The notes: a model not told the origin generated them from the letters alone. A stretch of 64,000 bases of DNA from Cotesia glomerata (GCF_020080835.1 NC_058160.1:30243152-30307151), one strand, 5' to 3'; counted from the stretch's first letter, positions 33,346 through 46,576 are shown. Translations and numbers: made by a program.

Positions 33346-33619
33346 ATCGAATTTTTTAAGCTCTTTCTGGTTTTTTAAGCTAATTATCATCAAGTAATCC
33401 AGTTTTATGGTTGAAATATTAAATAAATTATTACTATAACGAGGATAATTCAAGATAAATCCACTGACACTTAAACTAAACTAAAAAATTCACTAAAAAA
33501 CACTTAAGAGCACTTGAAAACTCCAAAGATAAAAAAAAGAAAACACGTTAAAAAAAAATAAAAAAAAAACTAAAAAACGCAAACTGCGCAAAAACGTTTA
33601 AAGGTATATACGTACTAGT

Positions 33620-34360
33620 AATCGATAATCTAACCTCTCACAATTGCATCACTTTCTTAGCAGAGCCCGACACGACCCGAAAAAGAGTGAATAAAGGTAC
33701 AGAGCCAGTAACTGACATAGAGCTCAAGTAAATGGAGCGAGATGCTCATAATTAAATGACAACAAAGTGTCGCAGCAGTGACGCGGATTTCGGAGCGATA
33801 ATAAATTTAGGATTAATTATTTGGGGAATATTAAAATAAATTATTCGAGATAATTGGGGAAATAAAACTAAAAATGTAACGAGAAAGGTACTGCGTAGGA
33901 ACAATAACACTGGAGCACTGTTATCGCGTAGTAACGACTGTGGACTGGGAATAGATTGTAAACAAAATAAAAGCAACAGTCACGAACGGTGAACCTCTGC
34001 TCCGGACACCTGGCGTCAACTTCACGAACAACGAGCGTACTTCTCACGTGGAGTCTCGCGTAGTACTAACCCGACGATTCCCGCCACCTCACATCCAGTC
34101 ATCGAGCGCTCACAGGCAAACTGAACACCAGGCTAGCTACTCACTTCCATACACATCTACGTGCACACACACACATACAAACACACACACACACACACAC
34201 ATTTATTCAAAACCGTGTGCTCCAATACTCTCCTGCTTGCCACACACACTCACACGTCCAGTCAAGTCGAGGAGGATCACAGTCACCGGTATCCGCGCAG
34301 GGCCAATGATCACATATAATATTCATTTACTGCATCTCGATCTTTGCTGCTAAATACGCA
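33620..34360 (-). promoter_or_regulatory. GC-richer island, candidate promoter and 5' untranslated exon
   Basis: Read on the minus strand, 34060-33720 looks like a typical insect 5' leader, with unique sequence, no repeats and pyrimidine-rich stretches such as CAGTGTTATTGTTCCTACGC. A possible donor GAG|GTTAGA lies near 33632. An (AC)n run sits at 34163-34201. There is no open frame of note. It could serve the minus-strand gene as another promoter. This is inference from composition. Confidence 0.28.
34163..34201. repeat. (AC)n microsatellite, interrupted
   Basis: CA dinucleotides with an ATACAA interruption. Confidence 0.9.
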
Positions 34361-34439
34361 CTGTGGTATGTTGTTGTTAGAAGATAACAAATTTTGAAGT
34401 TGATGTTTGTTTTCAGCTCTGAGAAACTTTTTTTAGAAA

Positions 34440-35205
34440 AAATAATGTTGGAAAACTTTTTTTTGAAAATTTATTTTGTTTGAATTAGAAGAAAAAATTT
34501 TTTTTATTGAGTCAAAATTATTTTTAAAAAAAATTTTGAAATTATTTATTAGAAGCGAAAGAATTTAATTCTGGATTTCAAGATGGAGTAATTTAGAAAA
34601 AAAATTAATTGAAATAATTTGAAGAAAAAAATTTTTTTATCGATTCAAAATTATTTAATCAAAAAAATTTTGAAATTATTTATTAAAAGTGAAAAAATTT
34701 AATCGTGGATTTTAAAATGGAGCAATTTAGAAAAATAAATTAATTGGAGTAATTAAAAAAAAATTAACTTGATTAAAAATGATTAAACTCTTCAAAAAAA
34801 TATCCTTGGTTAGAAAAATTTTTTTTGAGTCAAAATTATTTTTACAAAAAAATTTTGAAATTATTTATTGAAAGTTAAAAAATTTGATCTTGAATTTCAA
34901 AATGGAGTAATTTGAAAAAAAAAAAACAATTGGAGTAATTAAAAAAAAATTAACTTGATTAAAGATGATTAAACTCTTTAAAAAAAAATATCCTTGGTTA
35001 AAAAAATTTTTTTTGAGTCAAAATTATTTTAACAAAAAAATTTTGAAATTATTTATTAAAAGTTAAAAAATTTGATCCTGAATTTCAAAATGGAGTAATT
35101 TGAAAAAAAAAAATTAATTGGAGTAATTAACAAAAATTAACTTGATTAAAGATGATTAAACTCTAAAAAAATATCTTTAGTGAAAAAAAATTTTTTTTTC
35201 AGCGC
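34440..35205. repeat. Tandem repeat, period about 185 bp
   Basis: The phrase GAGTCAAAATTATTTT with AAAATTTTGAAATTATTTAT recurs at about 34511, 34644, 34829 and 35017, spaced about 133, 185 and 188 bases. AACTTGATTAAAGATGATTA and CAAAATGGAGTAATTTGAAA recur in register. It is minisatellite-like, AT-rich and non-coding. Confidence 0.75.
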
Positions 35206-37881
35206 AAGCATTAATAATTTCGTCAAATTATATAAAAAAATGTTGAGGATATCTGAGTAGAGTAGAGGTGAGGGAAAATATCGTGTTTGGGCGACGCCTT
35301 GGATCTCTGTCTGTCCTTAGCGTCTTATAGTATTTTCCATTTTACTATCTTGTTCTCTTTATCATGAGCTCGTTTTTTTTTTGCGGTGTTAACCCCTTTC
35401 TTCTTACGCCCCTCACTCACTTCCTCCGCATTCCCGGCCGTCGTCTTTATATCACATATATGTTATATTATATTAAACACAAACATATAAAGAGAGTAGA
35501 CTACACACTAGTAGGCCCACCACGACGCCGACGCAAAGGCGTAGGCTTGTCTTCAGTACATGTACGTTTTATAGACATATATATCCTCGATCCTGCCAGT
35601 GAGGCATAACGACTTGATCCTTTTTCCCGGGCTATCTGTATCCTATATAATAACTTTCTGTTAAACAAACGGTGCTTGGGTGTCTGGCTTTTACTTTTTA
35701 TTTTTATTTCAATTTAGTTTATGTTATTAATCCGACAAATCTTTGACGTTATTAAATACCGCGACAAATTCAAATTTTATTGCTGACAATACTTGTCTCC
35801 GCAATAATTTATTATTATTATTATTACTATTATTTTTGCATCAAAATTAGTTTGTATCTCTCGTCCTTTCTCCAGAATTTGAATTTAAACTCCAAATATT
35901 AAATTATAAAATTTATGCATAATTTTCAGTTTATTTGACTAAAAATTTTTTTTATGAGGCTTTATTAATATAATTATAATTATTATTAATAATAATAATA
36001 AATTTTAAAGTTATGATTATCAAAAAAAAAATTCGATAAAAATTTCTCTTTTTTTCGCCAGATTGCAAATTATTTAAAAATCTGAAAGCTTTTGTACAAA
36101 AATAAAAAAAAAAGTTGAATTAACAATGAAAAATGAAATTAAAAATTAATATCTGAAGGGAGTAATAACAAATGGTTGGTGGCGTAGGTCCTGGATACGA
36201 TATAAACATCCAAAGGGTGGGTAATGTCGGGTGTGCGCAGTAAGTGCAGACTTTGGATGAGTTTGCGCCGATGACGTTAAGGGGGCTGAGAATCAGGGGG
36301 ATTTTCGTTAGCTGGTTGTAAAATAACGGTTACTATATGTCTACAGTAGATTTCATGGGCTGTAAACGTGATAAAGCGCACGCGCTTCAAACACCAAGCA
36401 TGTTCTTATTGCTATCATGTAGCTCACCGTCCATCCACATTTGTATGCCGGGAAAAAGCACCTCATTGCATACGTACCATCCATGTATAAATGTAACCCA
36501 CGTTATTATGGCCAAGTAATACAGATTTAAGTGGACAATTCTCAGAAATTTCAAGGGGACAAGAATTAAATTGTCCTATCATTGTTATATTAGTATTTTA
36601 CACCACATGTTCATTCTTACATTACACTCAACACACTGACACATGTTTACGGCGCAACGCTGATAAATAAATTATAAAAAGGATTCCGTGTCACGGTAAT
36701 GCATATATGCATGCTTGATGCTGACGTAATTCTAGGAATATACATAAATAACTATCTTTTGTAGTTATTAATAGATCATACCTGTAATGTTGATGCGGAG
36801 GAAAAGTAAATAATATTTTTACTTGCGATTTTTTTTTTAAATTTCATAGAAATTTTTTTTTTTGCATGAAGAAACTTTAAAAAAATTTTTTAATACTTTT
36901 TTTATAGACAATTTTTGATTTCAAGTTTAAAAATGAGCCAAAAAAATTATTATTTTATGAAATTTTACAATTGCATTATTTTTAATAATTTTTTAAAAAA
37001 TTTTATTTTATTCATTTTTATTTAAAATAATAAGATAATTTTTCTCATATTATGTATGACAGTAAGACGAGAATAATTATTGAAGTAATAGAGTTAAGTA
37101 CATAATAGAATAAGTTTGTTGGACATAAAGGTAGCTAGTTTGCATCTGCAGTCATCGCCGAAACCAGAAGTACCAAAACAGCAACTGTGAGCAGTATATT
37201 TGCGAGAGTACAGTGCACGAGTGTAAATATACACACATGTATGTCACAATAGAGTCGACAATAGTATTATATAGGGTAGAAAGATAGTAGTGTAGAGTGC
37301 GGTAGCAAATAACAAACGAGCTCAAAGTACCAGTATTATGTATATAGAGTACCGAGGAGAGGAGACCCAACAGCTAACAACAGTAAGATAGAGGATCTGA
37401 CGGCTAGGAAGAAAGAACAAAAAAGCAGATGGTGCGTTATCTGTCTCTGTGTTACATTCTACTGAGAAGAAATAGATCAAGGAATAATAGTAATAATCAT
37501 TTGATTGAAACTAGTGGATAGAAAAAAATTTTATCCAGGATAATAATTAACTTTTGAGCCAAAAAACTAACTTTTAAAAGTTTTATTTTATTTAAACGTA
37601 AATTGCATTAATTGTTCTTCTTTTAGTTTGATTTTTAAATAAATTACAGTTTGAAAAAGTGAAAAAACATACTTTAATTCAATAACAGACTAAACTAAAA
37701 AGTAGAAAATAATTTTGAAAGATTTTCAATTAAAATATCAATAGAGTAATTAATATAAAAATTTATTTTATTGTAAAAAAATTATGGAGTGCTTTTTATG
37801 ATATTTTTGTCAAAATTTTATCAATTAAAAGTGTGAATTTTTGTCTTACAAGACAAATTAGAACTACAGTCAGCTACTGAG
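35206..37881. other. Mixed sequence with GC-richer patches
   Basis: GC-richer stretches lie at 35260-35640, 36180-36530 and 37130-37440. Between them the sequence is AT-rich. No exon with splice sites was identified. Confidence 0.35.
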
Positions 37882-38460
37882 TTTTGAAAAATAAAATAAG
37901 AATAAGAAAAATTTTGTATTTAGGATAGTCATATGATAAAATCGGTTTTTTTTTTTAGTGAAATTTAGTGTCATTGCAAAGGTCTTGATTTGAATTTGTG
38001 CCTTTTCAAGATTTCATTTTATTTTCACTGATAGTCAATTTATTATGATAAGTATTTAAGTAGGCTGCATTCAAAAATATTCTATCTCTAGATCCATAAT
38101 TAAGAAATGACCTTGTATCTAGTGAACTATTGACATTTTTAAAGATATAAGCTCATCCCAATGTTACACTCATCAAGACCTTTCATTTGAGTACCCACAT
38201 CAATTTTTCATATATTTTATATATTTATATATTTCACAAATACCATATATATAAAATATATAAAAAATGCCATGTGGGTACATAAATTAAAGGTCTCAAT
38301 GAGCCTAACATCGAAATGATTTTATATCTTAAAAAATGTCAATAATTAAGAAATTACATTGTATATCTTGTGAACTAATGACATTTTTAAAGATATAAGC
38401 TCACCCCGACATTACACTCATCGAGACCTTTCATTTGAGTACCCACATCAATTTTTCATA

Positions 38461-38499
<39 letters not shown>

Positions 38500-38690
38500 A
38501 AAATGCATGTGGGTACTAAAATGAAAGCTCTTGATGAGTATAACATCGGGATGAGCTTATATATTTAAAAACTTCAATATTTAAAAAAGTAAAGTGCAAT
38601 TTAACAAAAATCATTATTTAATAAAACAAAATTTTATTTATTTATATTTCACTAGTCACGGAAGTTACATAGTGACTGCAAGGTTGCTAG
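37882..38690 (+). mobile_element. Helitron copy D with intact 3' hairpin
   Basis: The 3' end is the best example in the window. It has stem AGTCAC (38654-38659), a 12-base loop, stem GTGACT (38672-38677), then GCAAGGTTG and terminal CTAG (38687-38690) followed by T. The 5' end is degenerate (AATAAGAATAAGAAAAATTT preserved from about 37895). Two palindromic units lie inside. The (AT)n core of the second is at 38464-38496. Confidence 0.85.
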
Positions 38691-40198
38691 TTTTAAATAA
38701 AATTTCAATTGGGGATATCCGATAGATTATAATACGTATTTCCATATGTGATATGTGAGTAATAAGAAGCATCCGAATGACGACGAGCGAAGAAGCTGGC
38801 GGGGCATCTCCATCCTTTATCTCTGGCAGCATACAGGAGAGTACTGAGTAGAATCATATACATATATATCTGAGAGAGTCGGTTCAATAAATGCTGCGGC
38901 CGTTGCCCGAGCTACTAGCTACTACTATTATATATATATATGCCCACATATATACAACACTTGAACGGCGTATTAGTATACTACTACTGATAGTGAGTAC
39001 GAAGCCGGAGACAGGAGTGGAAGAGGAAGCGAGTGAGGTTGATTGGCGGAAGCGAGAGGGAAACAGGCGGCGCGGAAACCGCGAAGCGAGACCGAGCGAT
39101 AACAAACCCACGCCTGCGCCACGTGGGGGCTTCAGTATGCTATATATACAAATATATATAATAGTGCAGTAGTAATGCCTACTATACAGCTTACAGCAGA
39201 CCGTAGACTCAGCCCGTATCAGTACTCCCAGTTAAGTCTAGTTACAGTCCCAGTAGTAGAGTAGACCCGCGACAGAGCGAGAGCAGCAGGAGGGAAGAGA
39301 CAGGGGGAGGCCGGGCCGTGTGAATTGCGGCTCCCGAGGAAGCTAGAGCCATGCGGGACGAGTTCGCAAGAGAGAGAACGCCGCCAGACGATAAGAGCGC
39401 GACGGCTGCCGGTGAATCGGGCACACGTGCAACAGAGTAAGACACGTTGTCGTAGTGCTCGCGGCGATCGATAACTCCCGTACCGAGAGAGAGACAGAGT
39501 GATAACAATGCAACGTGGGTTGGTGTAATATATAATGTTGATATTGAGCGTTCACCCGGTCTCGGTGTAGTACTATACTACGCAGAATTCAGTCTCAGTA
39601 TGAATTTCACAAACTCCGGCTTTACTTTCGTGTTCGGCTTTTATTTACTTTACTTGCTTCGTACTCTGCTACGCATTGATGATGATGATAATAATGTTGT
39701 GTACCAGTAGAGATATCACGCAAAAAATTTCATTCTTAAATTTATATTTTGTAATAATTTTTACTCTGTATTTTTATTTTCTTTTCAAAATTTATTTTTA
39801 AAAAAATTGGGTTAATTTTTTGTATAAAAAATAATTAATCTTATGATAAATGTAATCCTTAAATTAATGTTTTGGAATAAATATAAATTTGTAATGAATT
39901 TATTATAAAAATATATGAAATTCTTGAAAATAGAAATATTTTTATATAATAATTTTATTTTTGTTTAAAAATATAAATTTAAAGATTATACTCATTAAAA
40001 AAATAATTTTTTATACGATATGTAACATTTAAATCTCTCTGTACTATTTTTCCCTCCATTTATCTTACTTGCATCACAAACTTGCAAGTACACGCGCATT
40101 TAGGTCTAAAATTTTTTTTTAATTGAAAATTTATCTTAGAAGAAATAAATGAAATAATAATGATGCAATAAATTTTAAAGGAACATATGAACTTAATT
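38691..40198. other. GC-richer island 38.7-39.7 kb and AT-rich flank
   Basis: The segment 38990-39500 is the most GC-rich of the window (AGGCGGCGCGGAAACCGCGA, GGCCGGGCCGTGTGAATTGC), with many GAGAG words. Frames are open in several registers simply because stops are scarce, and none has splice support. It resembles an insect promoter or 5' leader. Strand is uncertain. Confidence 0.3.
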
Positions 40199-40424
40199 TT
40201 AGTACAGAATCCTTCGAAGTACCGCCATTTTCGTCAGAGCAAAGGATTTCGCTTTCGAGGTGAATAGAATAGAAGCTGGAGGATAATATTGACCAGTTCC
40301 TTCCATTACTATAACATTCTCTCTCTCGCTTCTGAGATCCAGCTGCAGCCTCTCGCATCGTCGTAGTAGTCGCATAGCAGTTCTATGCGTGATGTCTGGG
40401 ACTCCTCCCAAATGACACACCCTG
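40199..40424 (-). CDS. Candidate exon, product unrecognised
   Basis: On the minus strand a good acceptor, GTGCTTACTGCAG, precedes GGTGTGTCATTTGGGAGGAG. One frame is open for 74 codons from there to a TAA: VCHLGGVPDITHRTAMRLLR, then RCERLQLDLRSERENVIVME and onward to ILY. The first part has a helical, basic character (LLRRCERLQLDLRSERE). I recognise no domain. A second frame is open for about 40 codons (WEESQTSRIELLCDYYDDAR), so the choice is not secure. If coding, this would be a terminal exon or one ended by a donor I cannot see, and its gene partners are not in view. Confidence 0.28.
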
Positions 40425-41033
40425 CAGTAAGCACTGAGATGCGTCGTCTCCTCGTAAAAAACAATTTACTCCAAAAATTTTCCCAAATTTTAAACTCACT
40501 CTTTGTTCATAATTATCAATCAAAAAATTCTTAATTTATTTTTTTGAAAATTAATCCTCAGTAGTGCGAAATATACCTAGTCAGACTTTCAGTCTTTGGA
40601 TATTTTATTTATTATCATTGTTAATATATTAAATTTATAAAGTACAAGATGGTGACTAAGATGATGATGATGATGGGGGTCTAAAGTTAGGAGCCAGGGC
40701 TATATGCCAGTGAACGAAGCTTTTAGGATGTTGTTTAACGTGCCACGCCTGTTTCTACGGACGCCGGCGCCAGAGGATGAAACGAGAAAAGACAAAGACA
40801 GAAGACTGGATAAAGAGAGAATGGAATGATAACAAGAACCATCGACCGTAAACGCTGTGTGTTGCCCAGACAACATACGAGCAATCCACTACCATTTATA
40901 CGCACAAACCTTTTAACGTCCCACAAGTATTTTATTTATAAATATAAATTTAAATAATTTCATTCTATTTATATAAATTTATACTAAAAATAATTTTTTA
41001 ATGCTAATTAATTCATTAAACAATCGTAAGATG

Positions 41034-41064
<31 letters not shown>
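41034..41064. repeat. (ATA)n microsatellite at Helitron copy E
   Basis: This trinucleotide run lies directly against the 3' CTAG end of Helitron copy E. Confidence 0.9.
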
Positions 41065-41065
<1 letters not shown>

Positions 41066-41953
41066 TAGCCGTGACTTGTGAACTATAAATAAATAAAATT
41101 TTGCTTTATTAAATAATGACTTTTGTTAAATTGCACTGTAGTCTCTTAAATATTGACATTTATAAAGATATAAGCTCATCTTGATATTACACTCATCAAG
41201 AGCTTTCATTTGAGTACCCACATGCATTTTGATATATGTTTCATATATACATATATATAATATATATATAAATATATGAAAAATTGATGTGGGTACTCAA
41301 ATGAAAAGTCTCGATGAATGTAACATCGGGATGAGCTTATATCTTTAAAAATGTCAATAGTTTACATAATACAATGTCATTTTTTAATTATTGATATTTT
41401 TTAAGCTATAAACTCATTTCGATGTCACACTCATTGAGACCTTTCATTTAAGTACCCACGTGGTATTTTTTATATATTTTATATATATGGTATTTGTGAA
41501 ATATATAAATATATAAAATATATGAAAAATGCATGTGGGTACTCAAATGAAAGGTCTCGATGAATGTAACATCGGGATGAGTTTATATCTTTAAAAATGT
41601 CAATAGTTCACATAATACAAGGTCATTTCTTAATTATTGATATTTTTTAAGATATAAACTCATTTCGATGTTAGACTCATTGAGACCTTTCATTTAAGTA
41701 CCCACGTGGTATTTTTTATATATTTTATATATATGGTATTTGTGAAATATATAAATATATAAAATATATGAAAAATGCATGTGGGTACTCAAATGAAAGG
41801 TCTCGATGAGTGTAACATCAAGACGAGCTTATATCTTTAAAAATGTCAATAGTTCACAAGATACAAGGAAATTTCTTAATTATGTATCTAGAGATAGAGC
41901 ATTTTCGAATGCAGCCTAAATACTTATAATAATAAATTGACTATCGGTGAGAA
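41065..41953 (-). mobile_element. Helitron copy E with three palindromic units
   Basis: On the minus strand the 3' end is CGGCTAG (last base 41065), followed by T. One hairpin arm is deleted. Three palindromic units repeat with the same 246-247 bp period (equivalent points 41383, 41629 and 41876). The 5' side breaks off near GACTATCGGTGAGAA (41953), at nearly the same internal point as copy A. Confidence 0.8.
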
Positions 41954-42899
41954 GACAATTTTTTATCGATATTATTATTTATTTATTATAGAATGATGCA
42001 TATGTGTGACAAAAAATTCCTCGAAATAAATCAATAGGTAATTTATATTATTTTCCGAGAGTCAGCTGCAGTGGTATCAGAGTAGGGTCCGTATGCAGCC
42101 GTACCCCACTCTGCAATGCACGCGACATCGATTATCTTCGGCTCCCTACTTTTATATTCTTCATCTACATAACATCCATACAAATATAAATACAAATGCA
42201 TACGTATATTTTAGATACATTCACCCTTATCTTGCATTCTGCACTCAACGGGATGGTATTGTGCACAATGCCGCTCACAACAGAACAGTGGCAAGCAGAG
42301 CATCTCGACTCTCAGCCTTGAGTACAATAGACCTAGACGTAGTCGATCTTACTGGTATCGACTATAAGAAAGGAAGGAGCCTACCCCGCTGGTCCTGTGT
42401 GCTAAGGGGAGTGATATGTCGTCAGTATGCAAACCTAACATAAGCCATAACAGCAGATCTGATGAGAACCAGCAGTCAAGTGAATTTGCGTCGTTTGCGC
42501 CAGAACCCATCAGGACGTAGAGCAACAGAGTAAGAGCGAATGTTGATTCTCTACGTGAACACAGTTAGGGAAGGTCCGGTACCGGTTCGAAGACCCTACA
42601 CAACTCGTCGCGCGCACCATACCACGAGCCACGAGAGCCTACATAACACTCTACTCCAACAACTCAACTCACATTTTCGATCGTTCACCGCATGCGAATA
42701 CGAAGAGCCACAGGAAACTAGAAACTCAATCCATTCATGTCTCCCCCTTCTATTCTATATACATATGAGGTCTTTGTCCCCTGTATGGTGTGTGTCTCTT
42801 ATTCACTTGGATGGTTACAACTATACAACCATACAACTGTAAGGCCATACATACCCGCCATTATTATTTATTATTATTCTCCGGCACTCATTACCAAGC
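41954..42899. other. GC-richer sequence, no supported gene
   Basis: The segment 42050-42850 has moderate GC and looks unique. Frames of about 100 codons occur on the plus strand but have no splice signals or recognisable protein. It may be regulatory DNA. Confidence 0.3.
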
Positions 42900-42903
42900 T
42901 TAA

Positions 42904-43060
42904 GGTAGTACTACCGGTTTTAGAATTTGCGTTCAGAATTTAATGAAATTTTGCGTATTGGTACTTTATAATATCATAATTAAGCAGTAAAATTTTTGGA
43001 AGCCTGGCGAGTCCTGAAAAAAAGATATTAATATTTACATATTTTTGCCTTTACCATTTT
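42904..43060 (+). mobile_element. Truncated TTAA-flanked MITE (same family as 58504-58942)
   Basis: TTAA at 42900-42903 is followed by GGTAGTACTACCGGTTTTAG and then about 140 bases nearly identical to the start of the complete copy (GCAGTAAAATTTTTGGAAGC, AAAGATATTAATATTTACAT). The right part is missing. From about 43065 other AT-rich repeat sequence follows, with CTTGATACAA/TCAAGAAA words. Confidence 0.8.
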
Positions 43061-44454
43061 TTGCCTGAGAAAAAAAAATATTTTTATTAAGAAAATTTTC
43101 TTGATACAATAATTTATGTTCTTGAAAATTTTCAAAATATATATTCTTAGCTCAAGAAATTGTTAAATTGATTGAAATAATTTTTACTTAATTTAAATAA
43201 AGCTATTCTTTTGTTTATCTATTATCTAAAGATAAATATTGATGTTCTTCTCTTCAGAAATTAATAATTAATAATAATAGAATATTTAATCGTCAGCGAG
43301 TTTCTTGAGCAAAAGTATTTTTTTTTTTTTCAGTGTAGAAATAATTTTTAATAAATAAATTATTCTAAAAAAAAATAGAAAATGATTCGTTAAAATTGTC
43401 AGTCTTTTATAAATTCTTTGCACGAATGTTTCGCAGTGATATTTACGATTGAACGCTCATTAATTTACGAGGATAATAAACACACACATTAACGCAAATT
43501 ATACTGATTAGTATAATAATTCCGAGGTAGTTTAATTAAGGAAACAAAAAAAACCTTGAAAATAATCGAGACCGGCTGTTTTCATTTTATGAGCAGAGAT
43601 GAAGATTATTTTTAATGGAAGATGATGAACTTCAGCTTAATGATCGGTTCGGCCCGTTGAAGCAATAATGAACCAGAGTATTAAATTACGATGTTTAATA
43701 TCGGCAATCTTCGGTTGATTGTTGGTCATTTTTTTTTATTAAATTCGTATGCAAATGGAAGCTAAATAATAATTAAGTGAAACTATAGACCGCAATGCAA
43801 GGATTTGGTATGGGAGATAACTTTTAATTGAAAGCATTGAGACGCTCTGAATATTGATTTTCATTGAAGAACCGGTAGCTGGAAACTGGGCCGCCGGAAA
43901 TCAAGAATCGATGCGTCAATCATCGGTGTATTGGTGGGGGATTTATCAACCCCTGAAACCTGACCTAACTTAAGACCAAAACAAACTTTGAGTTTAATGA
44001 ACTAAATTCAACGTTGGTTGAATTTTAAATGACAATCATTGGAACATCTGTCGGCTGAGCATTCAAGAAAGTCATGGACTACTTGCCGACAGTAAATAGG
44101 AAGTGTCTGAAGTGTTACATGTTATGTTTTGTATTAACTATGCAGACAATACTCTGGTCTTTGCACACCTAGAGTGTAAGGTCGCTCTAAATGTCAATGG
44201 ACACTATAGTATAGAGCTAGACGGAAGTTTGTTCAGTTATTATATGGACAAGTGCGACTTGTGAAAAGACGCAAAATAGGGTAATATTTTGTCGATAAAT
44301 TTTCGAAATACCAAAGGTTGATGCATACTTGAAAATGTTACTTCAAATTGACGATCAATTTAAGGTCAGAAATAAGCTGGTGGAAAATTAACGCTGGGAT
44401 GGTTGGCGAGTATATAAATATAAACTTGGAAAATTATTCAAGTGCAAATATAGG
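43061..44454. other. AT-rich sequence and a more complex stretch
   Basis: The segment 43061-43350 resembles the inside of the element at 53172-53630 (CTTGAAAATT, GCTCAAGAAA). The segment 43560-44400 has more balanced composition (GGGCCGCCGGAAATCAAGAA) without coding frames, and could be regulatory. Confidence 0.35.
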
Positions 44455-45263
44455 ATTATAAAAAAGGCCATTCGGCAGCCGAAATAGAAGTAGATTTCAT
44501 GATGGATAATAAAAATACTACTAGGGTTGCATACAAAAAAAAAATAAATTTCTGTTTGATTAAACAACAATGACGTCAAAACGAATGCAAAAGTGAAATT
44601 TCATTAAATCTGTCTGAGAAAGTAGGTGATTTTTGGCCTAGACTGATAATAAGGTACACAAATTAAAGCTTATTTGATAAGCCTTCAGATGCCATTTATA
44701 GAATTTTAATAAGATATCGCGTTCAATTGTAATTGCACGGAAATAAGGTAAAAGTGAAAATTTTTTGCGATTTTGAAAATTTTTGAATTGCTATTATCCC
44801 AAACTATTTAATTTGGAGAAATAAATAAGTACACAAATTAAAGCTTATTAAATAAGCGTTCAAATGCAATTACAGAAACTGATAGGATGTCGCGTTCCAT
44901 TTTTATTGCACGGAAATAAGGTAAAAGTGAAAATTTTTTGCGATTTTGAAAATTTTTGAATTGCTCTCATTTCTAAACTAATCGACAGATTTAGCTCATC
45001 TTAGAACTTAACCTCGGAAATCGTCCTAAGAATAAGTATGTTACGTTTTATTGAGATCCGTATAGAATTACGGGAGTTAGAGAAGAGACACTGCCGATTA
45101 TATCGTATATATATATATAAATACATACATATATAAACTTTTGAACCATATGCATTTTCTGAATCCGCTTGACGAGTTGAGTCGAAATATAGCAAAATTT
45201 TTCAAAAGTTCCGTCATGAAGACCAATGCAATAGTTAGATTTCTATGAAATCTACTAAAAAGC
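44455..45263 (-). mobile_element. Dispersed repeat X, copy 2
   Basis: Reverse-orientation match to 20516-21465. Its right end reads on the minus strand GGCTTTTTAGTAGATTTCAT and AAATCTAACTATTGCATTGG. Its left end has CATTCGGCAGCCGAAATAGA. It contains the internal tandem duplication annotated at 44654-44965. No coding frame. Confidence 0.62.
44654..44965. repeat. Tandem duplication, period 175 bp
   Basis: Two direct copies start GTACACAAATTAAAGCTTAT at 44654 and 44829. Both continue with TTGCACGGAAATAAGGTAAA and AAAATTTTTTGCGATTTTGA. The second is slightly diverged. Confidence 0.85.
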
Positions 45264-46576
45264 CTGATGGCTGTTTGAAGTAAACAAGAAAAATAAAAGT
45301 AATTCAAAGTATTTGATGTGACATTTTATTTAAATAAAAATAAACCTCAGCTTTCAAATACCAAGTGATGAGTTAGAAAGTATTTGTAGAATGTTAGATC
45401 TGTTAGCGATAAAAAAAATAATTTTGTTGTCTGATAAAGAGGGAAGAGGATCAATTTACTCATTAGCTGGCAATTTGTGTCACTCTGAGGAGTTTAATCT
45501 ATCATTTATTCTCACAATCAAAGAAACTCGATGAGAGATTGAGCACATACAGTGATTTAGCTCTGAGAAATGAGTGTAGGATAAAAATTGCATGAGAGAT
45601 TACTTTATTGTAAAGCCTAACATTAGTGCCCAATAATTTCAAGGATGACACCATAACTTGGGGAGCCCGAAATTGCTTTTGTAGTTGGTATTTCAGGATA
45701 TTATTATGCTCATAATGATTACTGTGCAGCCGTTGTATTCAGGCAATTTGGTTTTATTCGGCTTCACCACAACTGCAACATTGTACATTGTGTTTAACCG
45801 AATCCAATAAGTTTGCGTGTTTTATTATTTCAATCTATTGTATTAAATAAATACAGTTATGCCGGCTGACTGATTTTTAGGACCAGAGGTATGTTGGTTT
45901 CAAATTTTGGACTTCCCGTCGTAAAATTGTGGTTGGAACAAAATTTTATTGATCTTGTTAGTACTTAAAAATTTTAAACATATTATTTTTTGTGTACTAA
46001 AAAATAAATTTCATTGGAGAATTAATTTTATTGACTTTAAAATCTTCTGAAAAAGATTTTATCGTTCAATTGAACCCTTTTTTCTACATAAAAATTGATT
46101 TTTTCTTCATATTTTGTATAAAAAAATTAAAAATCTCTAGTTTAATAAAAAGTATTCATGATTAACAATCTAAAACATGAACAGAAAAACTATATTCTTA
46201 ATCGATTAACATATGCCACGAAACAAAGACTTATAAGCTTATAACATAAGCTTATGTTCAATTATATTAAGTACATGACAACAGTTCTATAACTACTTCA
46301 GGTACTCTATCTAAGTATCCATTAAATAACAGCACATTATATATTATACAAAATAACAATTGGTATTAAAGAATATTTAATGAAATTTTTATGAGTGCTT
46401 GTTAACACAATCGATCGACCTTTTCACGTTAATTTGGATAATAAAAGTCGGAAGCTAAAAGTGAGATAATTTAAATTTCATTAAAACAAGCGGCTCAGCA
46501 AATCTTCAAAAGTTGAACAAAATAATTGAGAAAGCTAGAAAGAATTACATAGTGAATTAAATATTTTGTAAAGTAC
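45264..46576. other. Intergenic or intronic sequence
   Basis: Mixed AT-rich sequence with a more balanced part at 45600-45900. No exon or element end was recognised. Confidence 0.35.

Noticed and set aside
38891..39508. Several frames of 70-93 codons on both strands
   Set aside because: They lie in the GC-rich island, where stops are rare in every register. No preferred frame and no splice sites.
42093..42842. Plus-strand frames of 116 and 100 codons
   Set aside because: Composition is not protein-like, no acceptor or donor fits, and no family was recognised.
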